This document shows, one piece after another, positions 52,527 to 61,745 of a stretch of 64,000 nucleotides of DNA. Each line of letters opens with the position of its first letter. Position 1 is the stretch's first letter. The stretch covers positions 1 to 64,000 of the forward strand of contig JBFWXN010000014.1 of assembly GCA_050187415.1 (NCBI GenBank), written 5' to 3'. The DNA is from Ga0077555 sp050187415. Its GTDB lineage: Bacteria; Pseudomonadota; Alphaproteobacteria; Rhizobiales; Hyphomicrobiaceae. The notes beneath the pieces are model-generated. The model ran no database searches and was not told the DNA's origin. It saw only the letters and a program-made list of their open reading frames with translations. A program made the position numbers and the translations under genes.

Positions 52527-53423
52527 ATGAGCATGAAAAATAGTTCAGCTCGACTGGACTGGGAGGATTTGCGAGTCCTTGTCGAGTTGGCTCGTCGCGG
52601 CAGCCTGTCGGCGACGGCCCGCGTGCTGGGCGTCACGCATGTGACTGTCAGCCGCCGGATCGCCAACCTCGAGGCCGACCTGGGACAACCGCTTTTCTCC
52701 CGCGAATCAGGCCGGTATGTGCTGACGGAGGCCGGTAAGCGGGTGCTCGAGCTTGCAGGCCCCATGGCCGAGCAGGCCGACGCGATCGTCCGCGCCGCGT
52801 CCGGTTTCCACGAGACCATTTCCGGTCCCGTGCGCATTACTGCGACCGAGGCTGTCGGCCTCTACCTCCTCGTTCCCAGCCTGAAGGCGATCCGCGACCG
52901 CTACCCTGACGTCGATCTCGATGTGCGCATCACTCAACAGAACCTCAGTCTTGCCCGCAGCGACGCCGAGATTGCCCTGCGCCTGGCTGGCCCATCGCCG
53001 GATTCGGGCGTTCTCGGCGTCAAGGTCGCCGACCTGCTCTATCATCTCTACGGTGCGCGATCCTATGTCGATCGCCGCAAGCCCGAACTGTTCGAGTATA
53101 TCGGGTATGCTCCGGAGTTTGCGAATTGGCCCGAGGCCCAGGCTCTCGATCGCGTCGCCAAGGGGGGACGAACCGCGGTGCGCGTCAACCATCTCGGAAA
53201 CCGCATCGAAGCGGCGAGATGGGGCCTTGGCCTGGCTCTCTTGCCGACCATCATGGCCGAGCCGTGGCCAGAGCTGGTGCGCGTCTCGCACGGCACGCCC
53301 GTGATGCGACGCGAGACCTGGGTGCTGGTGCATCAGGATTTGAAGGACGTTCCGCGCATCAAGGCGTGTGTGGAGCTCATCGTCGAGGACATTCGGAACC
53401 GCTACCCCTCGACGACGGAATGA
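52527..53423 (+). CDS. LysR-family transcriptional regulator
   Basis: A 298-aa regulator with the N-terminal helix-turn-helix (LRVLVELARRGSLSATARVLGVTHVTVSRRIANLEADLG) and the effector-binding domain (GPVRITATEAVGLYLLVPSL and so on). The pattern (short form, W in LDWEDLRVL) fits the group that controls a neighbouring gene under an organic-acid or aromatic effector. It is divergent from marR and in the same direction as the metallo-beta-lactamase-fold gene 120 bp downstream, which may be its target. There is no clear Shine-Dalgarno before the ATG; ATG at 52533 is an alternative. Confidence 0.9.
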   Translation: MSMKNSSARLDWEDLRVLVELARRGSLSATARVLGVTHVTVSRRIANLEADLGQPLFSRESGRYVLTEAGKRVLELAGPMAEQADAIVRAASGFHETISGPVRITATEAVGLYLLVPSLKAIRDRYPDVDLDVRITQQNLSLARSDAEIALRLAGPSPDSGVLGVKVADLLYHLYGARSYVDRRKPELFEYIGYAPEFANWPEAQALDRVAKGGRTAVRVNHLGNRIEAARWGLGLALLPTIMAEPWPELVRVSHGTPVMRRETWVLVHQDLKDVPRIKACVELIVEDIRNRYPSTTE

Positions 53424-53545
53424 ACTCCGGGTTGACCGTGCATTGTCGGCATTGGTCGCCCGCGCTGGACATTGCGACCGCAAGGCGCAATCGTTGACGT
53501 CTGAGCCCGGCGCGGCTCGCAGGATTGCACGCAAGAGGAACGGCC

Positions 53546-54421
53546 ATGAGCAGTGCCATCGAGATCGGCGACATCAAGATCCGGCGAATTGTCGAGCAGG
53601 AAGGCCCGTTCTTCCCTGTTCACGACTTCTTCCCGAACTTTACGCCCGAGATGATGGCCGAGAACAGTCATTGGCTGCAGCCGCGCTTTGTCGACAAGAA
53701 CGGGATGCTGATCCTTTGCATCCAGAGCTACGTCATCGAAACTCCGCACCATAAAATTCTCGTCGATACCTGCGTGGGCAATCACAAGCCGCGCCCGCAC
53801 CGCGCCTTCTGGGACATGCTGTCGAGCGACCGCTACGAGAAGAACCTGGCTGCGACCGGCCTCGGGGTCGAGGACATCGACTTTGTGATGTGCACGCATC
53901 TCCACGTCGATCATGTAGGATGGAACACGCGCCTCGAGAACGGCCGGTGGGTGCCGACGTTTCCGAATGCACGCTATGTGTTCTCAGACCGCGAGCTCGA
54001 GTTTTGGACCGAGCGGCAGAAGCAGAACCCCGAGGCAACAGCCTGGATCGCCGACAGCGTGCTTCCCGTCGTTGCGGCAGGTCGCGTCGACTTGGTGAAA
54101 AGCGACTACGCCTTCAACGATCACGTCCAACTACTTCCGGCGCCAGGGCATACGATCGATCAGTTCAACGTGCTCGCCGGCAAGCCCGGGCACGACGCTC
54201 TTGTGACGGGCGATATGGTCCATTCTCCGATCCAGGTGCGATACCCGGAAATCGGCATGATGTCGGACTGGGATTCCAAAATCGCAGGCGAGTCGCGCAA
54301 TCGGTTGTTCTCGCGGTTTTGCGATACGTCGACACTCATCTGCACAGGTCATTTTCCCTCACCCTCGGCCGGACGGATTACCCGCGGAAAGGACGGTCAC
54401 TTCCAATTCATCGAGAGCTGA
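53546..54421 (+). CDS. metallo-beta-lactamase-fold hydrolase
   Basis: A 291-aa enzyme. The metal motif is THLHVDHVGWN, the next ligand is the His in PAPGHTIDQF, the bridging Asp is in TGDMVHSP, and the last His is in TGHFPSPSAGR. It is of the type of lactonase/quorum-quenching and related hydrolases in rhizobia (KIRRIVEQEGPFF at the N-terminus). A cyclic ester or amide is the likely substrate; the exact one is unknown. The ATG at 53546 follows AAGAGGAACGGCC. It is probably controlled by the upstream LysR regulator. Confidence 0.88.
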   Translation: MSSAIEIGDIKIRRIVEQEGPFFPVHDFFPNFTPEMMAENSHWLQPRFVDKNGMLILCIQSYVIETPHHKILVDTCVGNHKPRPHRAFWDMLSSDRYEKNLAATGLGVEDIDFVMCTHLHVDHVGWNTRLENGRWVPTFPNARYVFSDRELEFWTERQKQNPEATAWIADSVLPVVAAGRVDLVKSDYAFNDHVQLLPAPGHTIDQFNVLAGKPGHDALVTGDMVHSPIQVRYPEIGMMSDWDSKIAGESRNRLFSRFCDTSTLICTGHFPSPSAGRITRGKDGHFQFIES

Positions 54422-54452
54422 GCCGGTCGACGCGCGAATTGGCGGCGCAGCG

Positions 54453-55361
54453 TCAGTGAAGCGCGGTTGCACGAACCCACCAAGACGGGCGGTTTGCGGC
54501 AAGCCAACGCGCACCCTCGCCGGCCGCTTCGGCGTTCGCGAACAGCGCGAAACACGTCGGACCGCTTCCTGACATGCGAGCCAGGAGGCAGCCGTCGAGC
54601 CCGTTCAGAAGCGACAACGCTTCGGCGATGGCCGGACAAAGGCATTTGGCCGGCAGCTCGAGGTGATTTGTCATGCCGGCGGCGAAATCAATCAATGCCG
54701 AAAGGCCCGGGAATTGTGGCACGACCGGCCGAGCCTCTAGGCTGTCACCTTGCCGTACCGCCGCTGCCGACAACGCGCGAAAAACATCGGCAGTCGAAAG
54801 CGGTGTGCCTGGGTTCGCCAGCACGGCCCAGACCGACGGAAAGTCGGGCAGAGGCGCCACGCAGGTGCCCAATCCCCACATCAGTGACGCTCTGCTCTCA
54901 TAGCAGACAGGCACATCGGCTCCGATGGTCGCGGCGAGCCCCTGCCAGTCGACCTTGTCGGCAAGGTCTGGGTTCGAGCGGCGCAGCAGACGCAGTGTTG
55001 CCGCAGCGTCAGCCGATCCGCCGCCGATCCCCGCGGCAACAGGCAAGTACTTACGAAGTCGGAACGTGCCTGTTTCGGCCAGCGGAGCTTCGCGCAGGAC
55101 CGCCGCGGCCGCCCGTGCGACGAGGTTCGATTGAGGCGTGTCGTCGGCGAGGGCGATGGCGGCGGCGCCGCTCAGCTCGAGGCGGAAGGGGCCGCCCGGG
55201 GCCAGCTCCAATGTGTCTGAAGCCGGCGCGCCAGCAAATGCGACCAGGCTTTCGAGCTGATGGTATCCGTCGGACCGTCGTCCGTGGACGACGAGTGTGA
55301 GATTGATTTTGGCGGGCGCCACTTCAACGAGGGGGGCGCCGGCACGACCCGATCGGACCAA
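54453..55361 (-). CDS. ispE: 4-diphosphocytidyl-2-C-methyl-D-erythritol kinase
   Basis: A 302-aa GHMP kinase. APAKINLTLVVHGRRSDGYHQLES is the IspE N-terminal motif, PVAAGIGGGSADAAA the ATP loop, and ARMSGSGPTCFALF the third motif. It phosphorylates the erythritol intermediate in the MEP isoprenoid pathway. No ATG precedes the conserved start; a TTG at 55361 with AAAGGG before it is used, while GTG at 55322 would cut into the family N-terminus. It lies 45 bp after the TPR-protein gene in the same direction, an arrangement common in Hyphomicrobiales. Confidence 0.95.
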   Translation of the reverse strand: MVRSGRAGAPLVEVAPAKINLTLVVHGRRSDGYHQLESLVAFAGAPASDTLELAPGGPFRLELSGAAAIALADDTPQSNLVARAAAAVLREAPLAETGTFRLRKYLPVAAGIGGGSADAAATLRLLRRSNPDLADKVDWQGLAATIGADVPVCYESRASLMWGLGTCVAPLPDFPSVWAVLANPGTPLSTADVFRALSAAAVRQGDSLEARPVVPQFPGLSALIDFAAGMTNHLELPAKCLCPAIAEALSLLNGLDGCLLARMSGSGPTCFALFANAEAAGEGARWLAANRPSWWVRATALH

Positions 55362-55406
55362 TCGACCAGCCCTTTCTTACCACTCGCGACACCCACGAGC
55401 AGGCGC

Positions 55407-57227
55407 TTACCGGATACCGGGCGCCTGCGGTGTCAGGCGACTCTCGACGCGCTTGCGGGGTGTCTGGCGAGTCACAGCGCGCGCCCGCTTTCCCTTCTGC
55501 GCCCTGGCATCTGGCAATGCCGGAAGACCATTGGCGACCTTGGCCTTTATCTTGGCGGCATCATCGGGCTCGGGTTTCAACGTCAACGCCTGGGCCCACT
55601 GGAATTTCGCTTCCCGTTCACGCCCCACGCGCCAATAGGCGTCACCGAGATGATCGTTCAGCGTAGGGTCTTCGGGCCTGAGCTCGACGGCCCGCTCCAG
55701 ATACTTTGTGGCCTGCTTGTAGTTTCCGAGGCGGAAATGCGCCCACCCAAGGCTATCGACGATGTAGCCGTCGTCAGGCTTGAGCTGCACGGCGCGCTCG
55801 ATCAGTTTCAGGCCCTTTTTCAAGTGCACGCCCTGATCGACCCACGAATAGCCCAGATAATTGAGAACGAGTGATTGGTTCGGCGAAAGTTGGAGCGCCT
55901 TCTCTAGATCCGCCTCCGCCAGCGGCCACTTTTTGATGCGCTCGTAGCTTGTTCCCCGCGCATAATAATACGGCCAGTGCTTGGCCTCCGGCTTCTTGAT
56001 GAGCCCGATCACCTTCGTGTAGTAACCGACCGCTTCCTCGTAGCGCTTGTGCCCACGCATCATGTTTCCGAGCGCGTCGAACGCCTTCGGATCCGTGGGA
56101 TCCCGCGCGGCCTGCTTTTCCAGCAAGGCTTTCGCCTCTTCGACCCGGTCGAGCAGATTGAGGTTCTGGGCTTTGCGGATATCGATGGCCTGTTGCAGAG
56201 CCGTGCCCTCGGGAATCCGGTCGTAAGCCTCTATCGCAGCCTTGTAGTTCTTCGTTGTCTCGTAAACATTGGCGAGCGCGGCGAGGGCGAACGGAGACTT
56301 CGGCTCGAGGTAGAGCGCCATCTGGAGGTAAACGGCGCCGACGCTGATTCCGCCCTCACTCGCGAGAGCCTCCCCCAGTCCATAAAAGATCTCGGCCAGC
56401 CCCTCGTTGGGAGTCTTGACGATCAAATCCAGGGGCTTGCCGGCCGCGAGCTGCTCCATCAAGCCCTTGGCAACCGGATGATGGACACCACCCGTTTTCT
56501 TGGCATGCTCCTCCAAAATCGAAAGAGCGAGCTTGGAATTGCCTGCTGCCGCGGCATGCCGGGCGTAAGCCAGCGCGACGCGGAAGGACTTCGTGTCGCT
56601 GTTGAAAATGCGCTCGTAGGTCTGCTGCGCCTCGGCGCTCTGCCCGGCCACGTCGTACATCAACGCCTTGTGGTAGCGCACATAGAAGCGCGCCCACTCC
56701 GCCTGATTGACTTTTTCTGCCTCCGCGATGGCACCCGGCACATCGTTCTGACCGAGCTTCATCCAGCCTCTGGCGAGCGCGAGCGTGAGTTGTTCCATCA
56801 CGCCGTTGCCGGGAGCTTTGAAGTGGTTGAACGCCTCTTCGTAGCGCTTGTTTTTTGCGGCTTCGAGGCCGAGCACAAGTCTTGCCATCCTGTGATCGGC
56901 GAAATTCTCGATCAGGCGGCGCGAGAGTTCGACCGCCCGGTCGAACCGACCCTCCGTCGCCTCCATCAACAGCGACTGTTCGGTCAGTGGCATGTTGTCC
57001 GGATCGCGCTCGAGCGCAGCACGATAGTATTCGGAGGCGGCCACGCTGTCGTGTTGCCCGCGCGCTATGCGCCCCGCCAGATAGCTGCCGAGGAGCGAGT
57101 TCGCCTCGTCCGGCTCGGCACCCGTGCGAGCCGTCGCGACACCCGCGCTCAGCGAGCACAGCAGCGGAATGGCCAGCAAGAGCCTGGTAGATCCGAACAC
57201 TCCCCTGGCGGTGGCTCGCTTCCACAT
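55407..57227 (-). CDS. tetratricopeptide-repeat protein upstream of ispE
   Basis: A 606-aa protein with a signal peptide (TRLLLAIPLLCSLSAGVATA) and at least ten TPR-like helix pairs, for instance ASEYYRAALERDPDNMPLTE, YKAAIEAYDRIPEGTALQQA, AEADLEKALQLSPNQSLVLNYLGYSW and ATKYLERAVELRPEDPTLNDHLGDAYW. The C-terminus is basic (ARAVTRQTPRKRVESRL). Such proteins act as periplasmic or outer-membrane scaffolds. The ATG at 57227 has GAGGTGCAAGCG before it. It is the first gene of a two-gene unit with ispE. Confidence 0.88.
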   Translation of the reverse strand: MWKRATARGVFGSTRLLLAIPLLCSLSAGVATARTGAEPDEANSLLGSYLAGRIARGQHDSVAASEYYRAALERDPDNMPLTEQSLLMEATEGRFDRAVELSRRLIENFADHRMARLVLGLEAAKNKRYEEAFNHFKAPGNGVMEQLTLALARGWMKLGQNDVPGAIAEAEKVNQAEWARFYVRYHKALMYDVAGQSAEAQQTYERIFNSDTKSFRVALAYARHAAAAGNSKLALSILEEHAKKTGGVHHPVAKGLMEQLAAGKPLDLIVKTPNEGLAEIFYGLGEALASEGGISVGAVYLQMALYLEPKSPFALAALANVYETTKNYKAAIEAYDRIPEGTALQQAIDIRKAQNLNLLDRVEEAKALLEKQAARDPTDPKAFDALGNMMRGHKRYEEAVGYYTKVIGLIKKPEAKHWPYYYARGTSYERIKKWPLAEADLEKALQLSPNQSLVLNYLGYSWVDQGVHLKKGLKLIERAVQLKPDDGYIVDSLGWAHFRLGNYKQATKYLERAVELRPEDPTLNDHLGDAYWRVGREREAKFQWAQALTLKPEPDDAAKIKAKVANGLPALPDARAQKGKRARAVTRQTPRKRVESRLTPQAPGIR

Positions 57228-57371
57228 CGCTTGCACCTCACGGGACTTGCAGACTGCGCCCGTCTTGAGTGATTCAATGCCGAGAACAGTAGCAAAGCTG
57301 CGCCGTTCCTGGCCATGAGCATCGCCGCCGCGGTCAGGCCGCGCAACGGCGGCATACCAACCGCACCGTGT

Positions 57372-58355
57372 CTACAGGATAGGCGTTTCGCCGTTAAGAA
57401 CGCGCGCCAATACCGGTCTATCCACATTTCCCCCCGAAAGTATGACGCCGAGCCGCGCTCCGCGTTTCCTCCGGCCGTCTTTCAGCAACGCAGCCATGGC
57501 CGCCGCTCCGGCTCCTTCTGCCACGTTGTGCGTCGTCTCGTATATGAGGCGAATAGCATCTGCAATCTCATCCTCGGAGACGCGCACGATATCTGCAGCC
57601 CCTCTGCGCATAACGGTGAGCGCATCCGAATTCGGGTCCCGGCAGGCCATGCCGTCCGCAAACGTTTTCGCGCTATTGGTCGACACCGGCCGCCCTGCCT
57701 CGAACGACATCGCAACGGCCGGCGCAGCCTCCGCCACGACTCCGACGATCTCGGTCGCAATCTGCAAGGCATCGCGCGCCGCAATGAGACCCGAGATCCC
57801 CGACCCCATGCCGATCGGAACATAGACTGCATCGAGCGGCCCGGCGGCCGCGAAAAGCTCGAGCGCGTAGGATGCGACACCCTTCACCAGCGCCGGATGA
57901 AAGGATGGCACCATGTGCAGCCCTTCCGCCGCCGCCAAACGCGCCGCTTCGTCCTTGGCCTCGTCGAAATCGACGCCGTGCTCGATGAGGCGCGCACCGA
58001 ACGCCCGCATCGCGGCGTTCTTCTCAAGCGAATTGCCATGTGGCACCAGAATCGTAGACGCAAGGCCTACGGCCGCCGCCGCTCGCGCGATCGACTGCCC
58101 ATGGTTGCCCCGCGTTGCCGTGATCACGCCGTTGACCGGAACGCCGCTGCGCCGAAGCTCGTCCATATAGACGATGCCGCCGCGTACCTTGAAGGCGCCG
58201 ATCGGCGTGTGGTTCTCATGCTTGACCCAGATTTCGGCGCCGGCCCGCTGCGCGATCAGCGGCCAGACGTAGGCCGGAGTTGCCGGCATGTGCTCGTGCA
58301 CGAGCAAAGCCGCAGCCTCCAGTTCTGAACGGTCGAAAGAATAGGCATCCGTCAT
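57372..58355 (-). CDS. threonine dehydratase-family PLP enzyme
   Basis: A 327-aa fold type II PLP enzyme. The Lys Schiff base is in PIGAFKVRGG, the Asn loop is TRGNHGQS, and the glycine-rich phosphate loop is PIGMGSGISG; ILSGGNVD is the late motif. It is of the serine/threonine deaminase (hydroxy-amino-acid dehydratase) type without a regulatory ACT domain, so a catabolic form or a related beta-eliminase is likely. GGAG lies 8 bp before the ATG at 58355. It stands alone. Confidence 0.88.
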   Translation of the reverse strand: MTDAYSFDRSELEAAALLVHEHMPATPAYVWPLIAQRAGAEIWVKHENHTPIGAFKVRGGIVYMDELRRSGVPVNGVITATRGNHGQSIARAAAAVGLASTILVPHGNSLEKNAAMRAFGARLIEHGVDFDEAKDEAARLAAAEGLHMVPSFHPALVKGVASYALELFAAAGPLDAVYVPIGMGSGISGLIAARDALQIATEIVGVVAEAAPAVAMSFEAGRPVSTNSAKTFADGMACRDPNSDALTVMRRGAADIVRVSEDEIADAIRLIYETTHNVAEGAGAAAMAALLKDGRRKRGARLGVILSGGNVDRPVLARVLNGETPIL

Positions 58356-58505
58356 CACGCAAGCTCCAGCCCGGGCCGTGGCACAGCGCTATCATAAGCA
58401 TTCGTCGCGCCGCATCTCGGCCGTCGATCTGCGTCAATCTGCCCAGTGCCCGTTTCCAGCCCGATCAGGACTATCCCGCCGGCACTTCGCCTGGGGGACG
58501 CTGAC

Positions 58506-59096
58506 ATGTCGATGGGTGAAATCAGCGATCTGAAGGCCGAGGCCGACAGCCGCTCGAAATGGATCGGGGTCTATGTCGGCGTTCTGGCCACGCTGCTCGC
58601 AATTTGCGGCGTCGGCGGCGGCAATGCCGCCAAGGATGCGACCCGTGCCAACATCGACTTGACGAATATGTGGGGGTTTTTCCAGGCGAAGAACATCAGG
58701 CGCACGGCGTTCACGCTCGCCGGCGATGAACTGGAATTGACGCTGAAAGCGAGCCCCACGGTGCCGGACGAGGCTCGCCGCGCCCTGGAGGAGAAGATCC
58801 AGACCTATCGCGAAACCGTGGCGCGCTTCACAAGCGACAAGAAAAGCAACGAAGGCCTCGACGAGCTTTTCGTCCGGGCCAAGGCGCTCGAAGCCGAGCG
58901 CGACATCGCCCTGCGCAAGGACCCCTACTTCGATCTATCGGCAGCCCTCCTCCAGATTGCCATCGTCCTCGCCTCGGTCGCCCTTATCGCCGGCACGAAT
59001 GCGTTGCTTTTCGTCAGCGGAGGTCTCGCTCTCGCCGGCACCATTCTGATGATCAATGGCTTCACGCTGTGGTACGCGCTGCCACTCCTCGGCTGA
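58506..59096 (+). CDS. DUF4337 membrane protein
   Basis: A 196-aa protein. The first helix (WIGVYVGVLATLLAICGVGGGNAA) is followed by DATRANIDLTNMWGFFQAKNIR, the mark of DUF4337, then a soluble helical hairpin with EEKIQTYRETVARFTSDKKSNEG, and two C-terminal helices (ALLQIAIVLASVALIAG and LFVSGGLALAGTILMING). Function is unknown. The ATG at 58506 follows GGGGGACGCTGAC; longer N-terminal frames have no ribosome site. Confidence 0.85.
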   Translation: MSMGEISDLKAEADSRSKWIGVYVGVLATLLAICGVGGGNAAKDATRANIDLTNMWGFFQAKNIRRTAFTLAGDELELTLKASPTVPDEARRALEEKIQTYRETVARFTSDKKSNEGLDELFVRAKALEAERDIALRKDPYFDLSAALLQIAIVLASVALIAGTNALLFVSGGLALAGTILMINGFTLWYALPLLG

Positions 59097-59111
59097 CGGC
59101 CGGTGCACAGC

Positions 59112-59996
59112 TCAAAGCGGGCGCGGCGGCAGCTTCGTCACGGTCCCATAGCGATCGGACCAGAGGCCGGTGTCGTGCGTGAACAGCCGGGGTGGCTCGA
59201 GCAGCCGATGCGAGATGCTCGTCCCGTCGAGCGTCCACTCGACGTATCCGGATCGCGCAAACCCGCCGAAGCGCTTCAGCCACTTGGCAATGTTGACGAA
59301 CGACGTGCACGGTGCCCAGACGATATCCATGCCCTGCCACGTCATGCGTCGGTAGACGTGCAGATGTCCGCAGGCAATCGCGCGGACGCCGCCTTGCAGG
59401 CACGTCTCGAGAAATTGCAGGCGCCCTTCGAACGGAATGCAGGATGTCGTTGCGCCCGGGTCCTCCGGATCGTCGACGAACGGCGGCATATGCATGAAGA
59501 TGAGCACCGGACGGCCCCGACGCGTCGCCAGTGCCTCGTCGAGGAAGGCGATCTGCTCGGCCTCGTCGGACCGGCGGCTGGCAAACAGCGACGTATCGAG
59601 CCCGACCAGACGCCACGCCCCCACATCCTCCGTCCACCACGTCGGCCCGAATACGTCGCGCCACGCGGCAATGCGCGCATCTGTCAGCGGTTGCTCGAGC
59701 CGCGAATGGGGTGGCGCCTCGCCGACGTCGTGGTTGCCGGGAATGATCCGCCAGCGTGTGCTGATTCGGCCCATTTCGGCCCGCGAGAAGGCGAGATCGG
59801 CGACCGCGGCGGGACCGTTGAACGAAACATCGCCCGAGTGCACCACCAGGTCCGGCGCCGCTTTCGCCACTTCGTCCGTGAGCACGCGGAAATTGTCGAC
59901 GAAGTAGGCGTGCGTCTCCGACAGATGCGAGTCGGAGATCTGTGCAATACGGATGACCTCGCCCTTGCGAGATGATGCATCGTCTGTGTGGCTCAT
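59112..59996 (-). CDS. calcineurin-like metallophosphoesterase (CpdA-like)
   Basis: A 294-aa enzyme. The metal motifs are QISDSHLSE, VHSGDVSFNG, IPGNHDVGE, FMHMPPF and GHLHVYR, in the order D-x-H, G-D, G-N-H-D, H, G-H-x-H of the class III phosphodiesterase family, where CpdA hydrolyses cyclic AMP. The substrate here could be cyclic nucleotide or another phosphodiester. The ATG is the first codon of the conserved region. It converges on the DUF4337 gene (15 bp between). Confidence 0.88.
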   Translation of the reverse strand: MSHTDDASSRKGEVIRIAQISDSHLSETHAYFVDNFRVLTDEVAKAAPDLVVHSGDVSFNGPAAVADLAFSRAEMGRISTRWRIIPGNHDVGEAPPHSRLEQPLTDARIAAWRDVFGPTWWTEDVGAWRLVGLDTSLFASRRSDEAEQIAFLDEALATRRGRPVLIFMHMPPFVDDPEDPGATTSCIPFEGRLQFLETCLQGGVRAIACGHLHVYRRMTWQGMDIVWAPCTSFVNIAKWLKRFGGFARSGYVEWTLDGTSISHRLLEPPRLFTHDTGLWSDRYGTVTKLPPRPL

Positions 59997-60106
59997 AGGT
60001 GTTGGCCTCGCCGCCGCTCCGTCCGCTCCATGCTAACGGTGGAAGGTCAGGCAGGCGAGGCCGCAGCAGGACGATCGAGCCGAGAAATTCCGCACGTGGC
60101 CTGTCG

Positions 60107-60406
60107 CTATTCCGCCGCGTCCAGCATCTCGTCGTCGGACGACATCGGCGCGGACGGATCAAACAGCATGCCGAGTGCGTGCAGATAGGTCTCCAGCACT
60201 GCATCCTCCTCCTGCCGCTCCGACTTCGAGCGTCGGCGGAGCGAGATCACCTTCTTCATGATCTTCGGATCGAAGCCCTCGGCCTTGGCCTCGAGGAATT
60301 TGTCGCGGATATCAGCCGCGAGCGCCTTTTTTTCTTCCTCGAGGCGCTCGATCTGCTCGATGTATTGGCGAAGTTGAGCCTGCGAGGTCGCCTGCAGTGT
60401 CGTCAT
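60107..60406 (-). CDS. gapR: GapR-family DNA-binding protein (DUF2312)
   Basis: A 99-aa protein of the UPF0335/DUF2312 family. QLRQYIEQIERLEEEKKALAADIRDKFLEAK is the coiled-coil part and GFDPKIMKKVISLRRRSKSERQEEDAVLETYLHALG is the diagnostic basic segment. In Caulobacter, GapR forms a clamp on overtwisted, AT-rich DNA ahead of polymerases and stimulates topoisomerases. The ATG at 60406 with AAGGTGGACACG before it is preferred to a GTG 9 bp upstream. It is divergent from the CoA-transferase gene. Confidence 0.93.
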   Translation of the reverse strand: MTTLQATSQAQLRQYIEQIERLEEEKKALAADIRDKFLEAKAEGFDPKIMKKVISLRRRSKSERQEEDAVLETYLHALGMLFDPSAPMSSDDEMLDAAE

Positions 60407-60574
60407 CGTGTCCACCTTCGATCACCTGACATTTACCGGTACGCTTACGCGCACATTTGGCGTGATCAAGACTGCAGGCGCGCTCGCCCACCAAATCCAC
60501 ATGCCCCTTGCCTCGGTACCGGGATAACTTGACAGTGGTGTTTTCGCTCATGCCGCGCGCGAGGGAGACACGAC

Positions 60575-61657
60575 ATGCAGCCCGGCTTTCGCCCGCTCGA
60601 GGGCGTCAAGGTGATCGACGTCAGCCACGTCATTGCCGGACCATTCGCCACATTTCATCTCGCGCAGATGGGCGCCGACGTCTTGAAGGTCGAGAGCCCC
60701 GGCGGCGACGTCATGCGTCGCGGCGCACGCGGACCTCAAGCGTTCGCCGCCTTGAACGCGGGCAAGCGCAAGATCCGCCTCGATCTGTCGAAACCCGACG
60801 CACTGGCCCGCATCAAAGCCGAGATCGCCGGCGCAGACGTTTTCGTCGACAATCTGCGACCGGGCTCCAGCGAGCGGCTGGGCCTGGGATGGCAGGCGTT
60901 GAAGACCGTCAATCCACGTCTCGTCTACTGCTCGATTTCGGGGTTCGGCCGCGATACGCCTCGGCCCGCCTATGACCACGTCGTCCAGGCCGCAACCGGC
61001 ATGACGCTTGCTTCCGGCGCCGATACGGACCCACCGCAGAAAATCGGCTTTCCGCTGATCGACACGGGTGCCGGCATCATCGCCGCACTGGCCGTCGTAG
61101 CGGCCTTGCGCGAGCGTGATCGCCGCGGCGAGGGCATGCTGCTCGACGTATCGATGGCGGGAGCCGCCTTGCAGCTCATGTATCCTCTCACCTGCGAGGC
61201 ACTGACCAGTGGCACCCGACCGGTGCGCCAGGGCAGCCAGGCGTTCTCCGGAAGCCCCGCGGCCGACCTGTTTCCGACCCGCGACGGTGGCCAGATCGCC
61301 TTCGCAGCCAACACGCCGCGCCAGTTCATCGCCCTTCTCGGCGTGCTGGGAATCCCGGATGTCGCCGGCGACCCGGCCTTGTTCGACGAACCCCTCTCGG
61401 CCGATGCGCCGGCGGCATTCCTGCGGACAAGGGATGCAACCGCGGTAAAACGGCTGCTCGCCGCCGCCACCCGTCAGCGCGATGGATCCGATATCGAGCG
61501 CCAATGTGCGGAAGCTCGCGTCCCCGCCGCCGTCGTGCGTCCGCTCGACGATTTCGTGCGGAAATCCGTCGAGACCGGCGCGCTCGCAACCGTCACCCTC
61601 GAGGATGAAGGCACCCGCATCGTGTCTCCCGGCCTTGGTTTCAAGGTCAGCCGCTGA
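60575..61657 (+). CDS. CaiB/BaiF family CoA-transferase
   Basis: A 360-aa class III CoA-transferase. VIDVSHVIAGPFATFHLAQMGADVLKVE, VFVDNLRPGSSERLGLG, CSISGFGRDTPRPAYDHVVQAATG (the Asp in AYDHV is the expected nucleophile that forms the aspartyl-CoA thioester) and RRGEGMLLDVSM are all typical. It moves CoA between carboxylic acids. It is rather short, as the C-terminal small domain is trimmed. GAGGGAGA lies before the ATG. It could serve the acyl-CoA catabolic genes near 16-27 kb, but this link is an inference. Confidence 0.9.
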   Translation: MQPGFRPLEGVKVIDVSHVIAGPFATFHLAQMGADVLKVESPGGDVMRRGARGPQAFAALNAGKRKIRLDLSKPDALARIKAEIAGADVFVDNLRPGSSERLGLGWQALKTVNPRLVYCSISGFGRDTPRPAYDHVVQAATGMTLASGADTDPPQKIGFPLIDTGAGIIAALAVVAALRERDRRGEGMLLDVSMAGAALQLMYPLTCEALTSGTRPVRQGSQAFSGSPAADLFPTRDGGQIAFAANTPRQFIALLGVLGIPDVAGDPALFDEPLSADAPAAFLRTRDATAVKRLLAAATRQRDGSDIERQCAEARVPAAVVRPLDDFVRKSVETGALATVTLEDEGTRIVSPGLGFKVSR

Positions 61658-61745
61658 CGAGCAGTCGTGGCAATCGCCTGCCGGCCAGAAGTGGATTATG
61701 GCCCGGCTCCGAGTGTGCCGGCAACGAGCCCGTCCTCGAGCGAGG

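Noticed and set aside
60434..60551. Small leftward frame MSENTTVKLSRYRGKGHV upstream of gapR
   Set aside because: It begins without a Shine-Dalgarno, runs into the gapR coding region in another frame, and has no known relatives; a leader peptide cannot be fully excluded.
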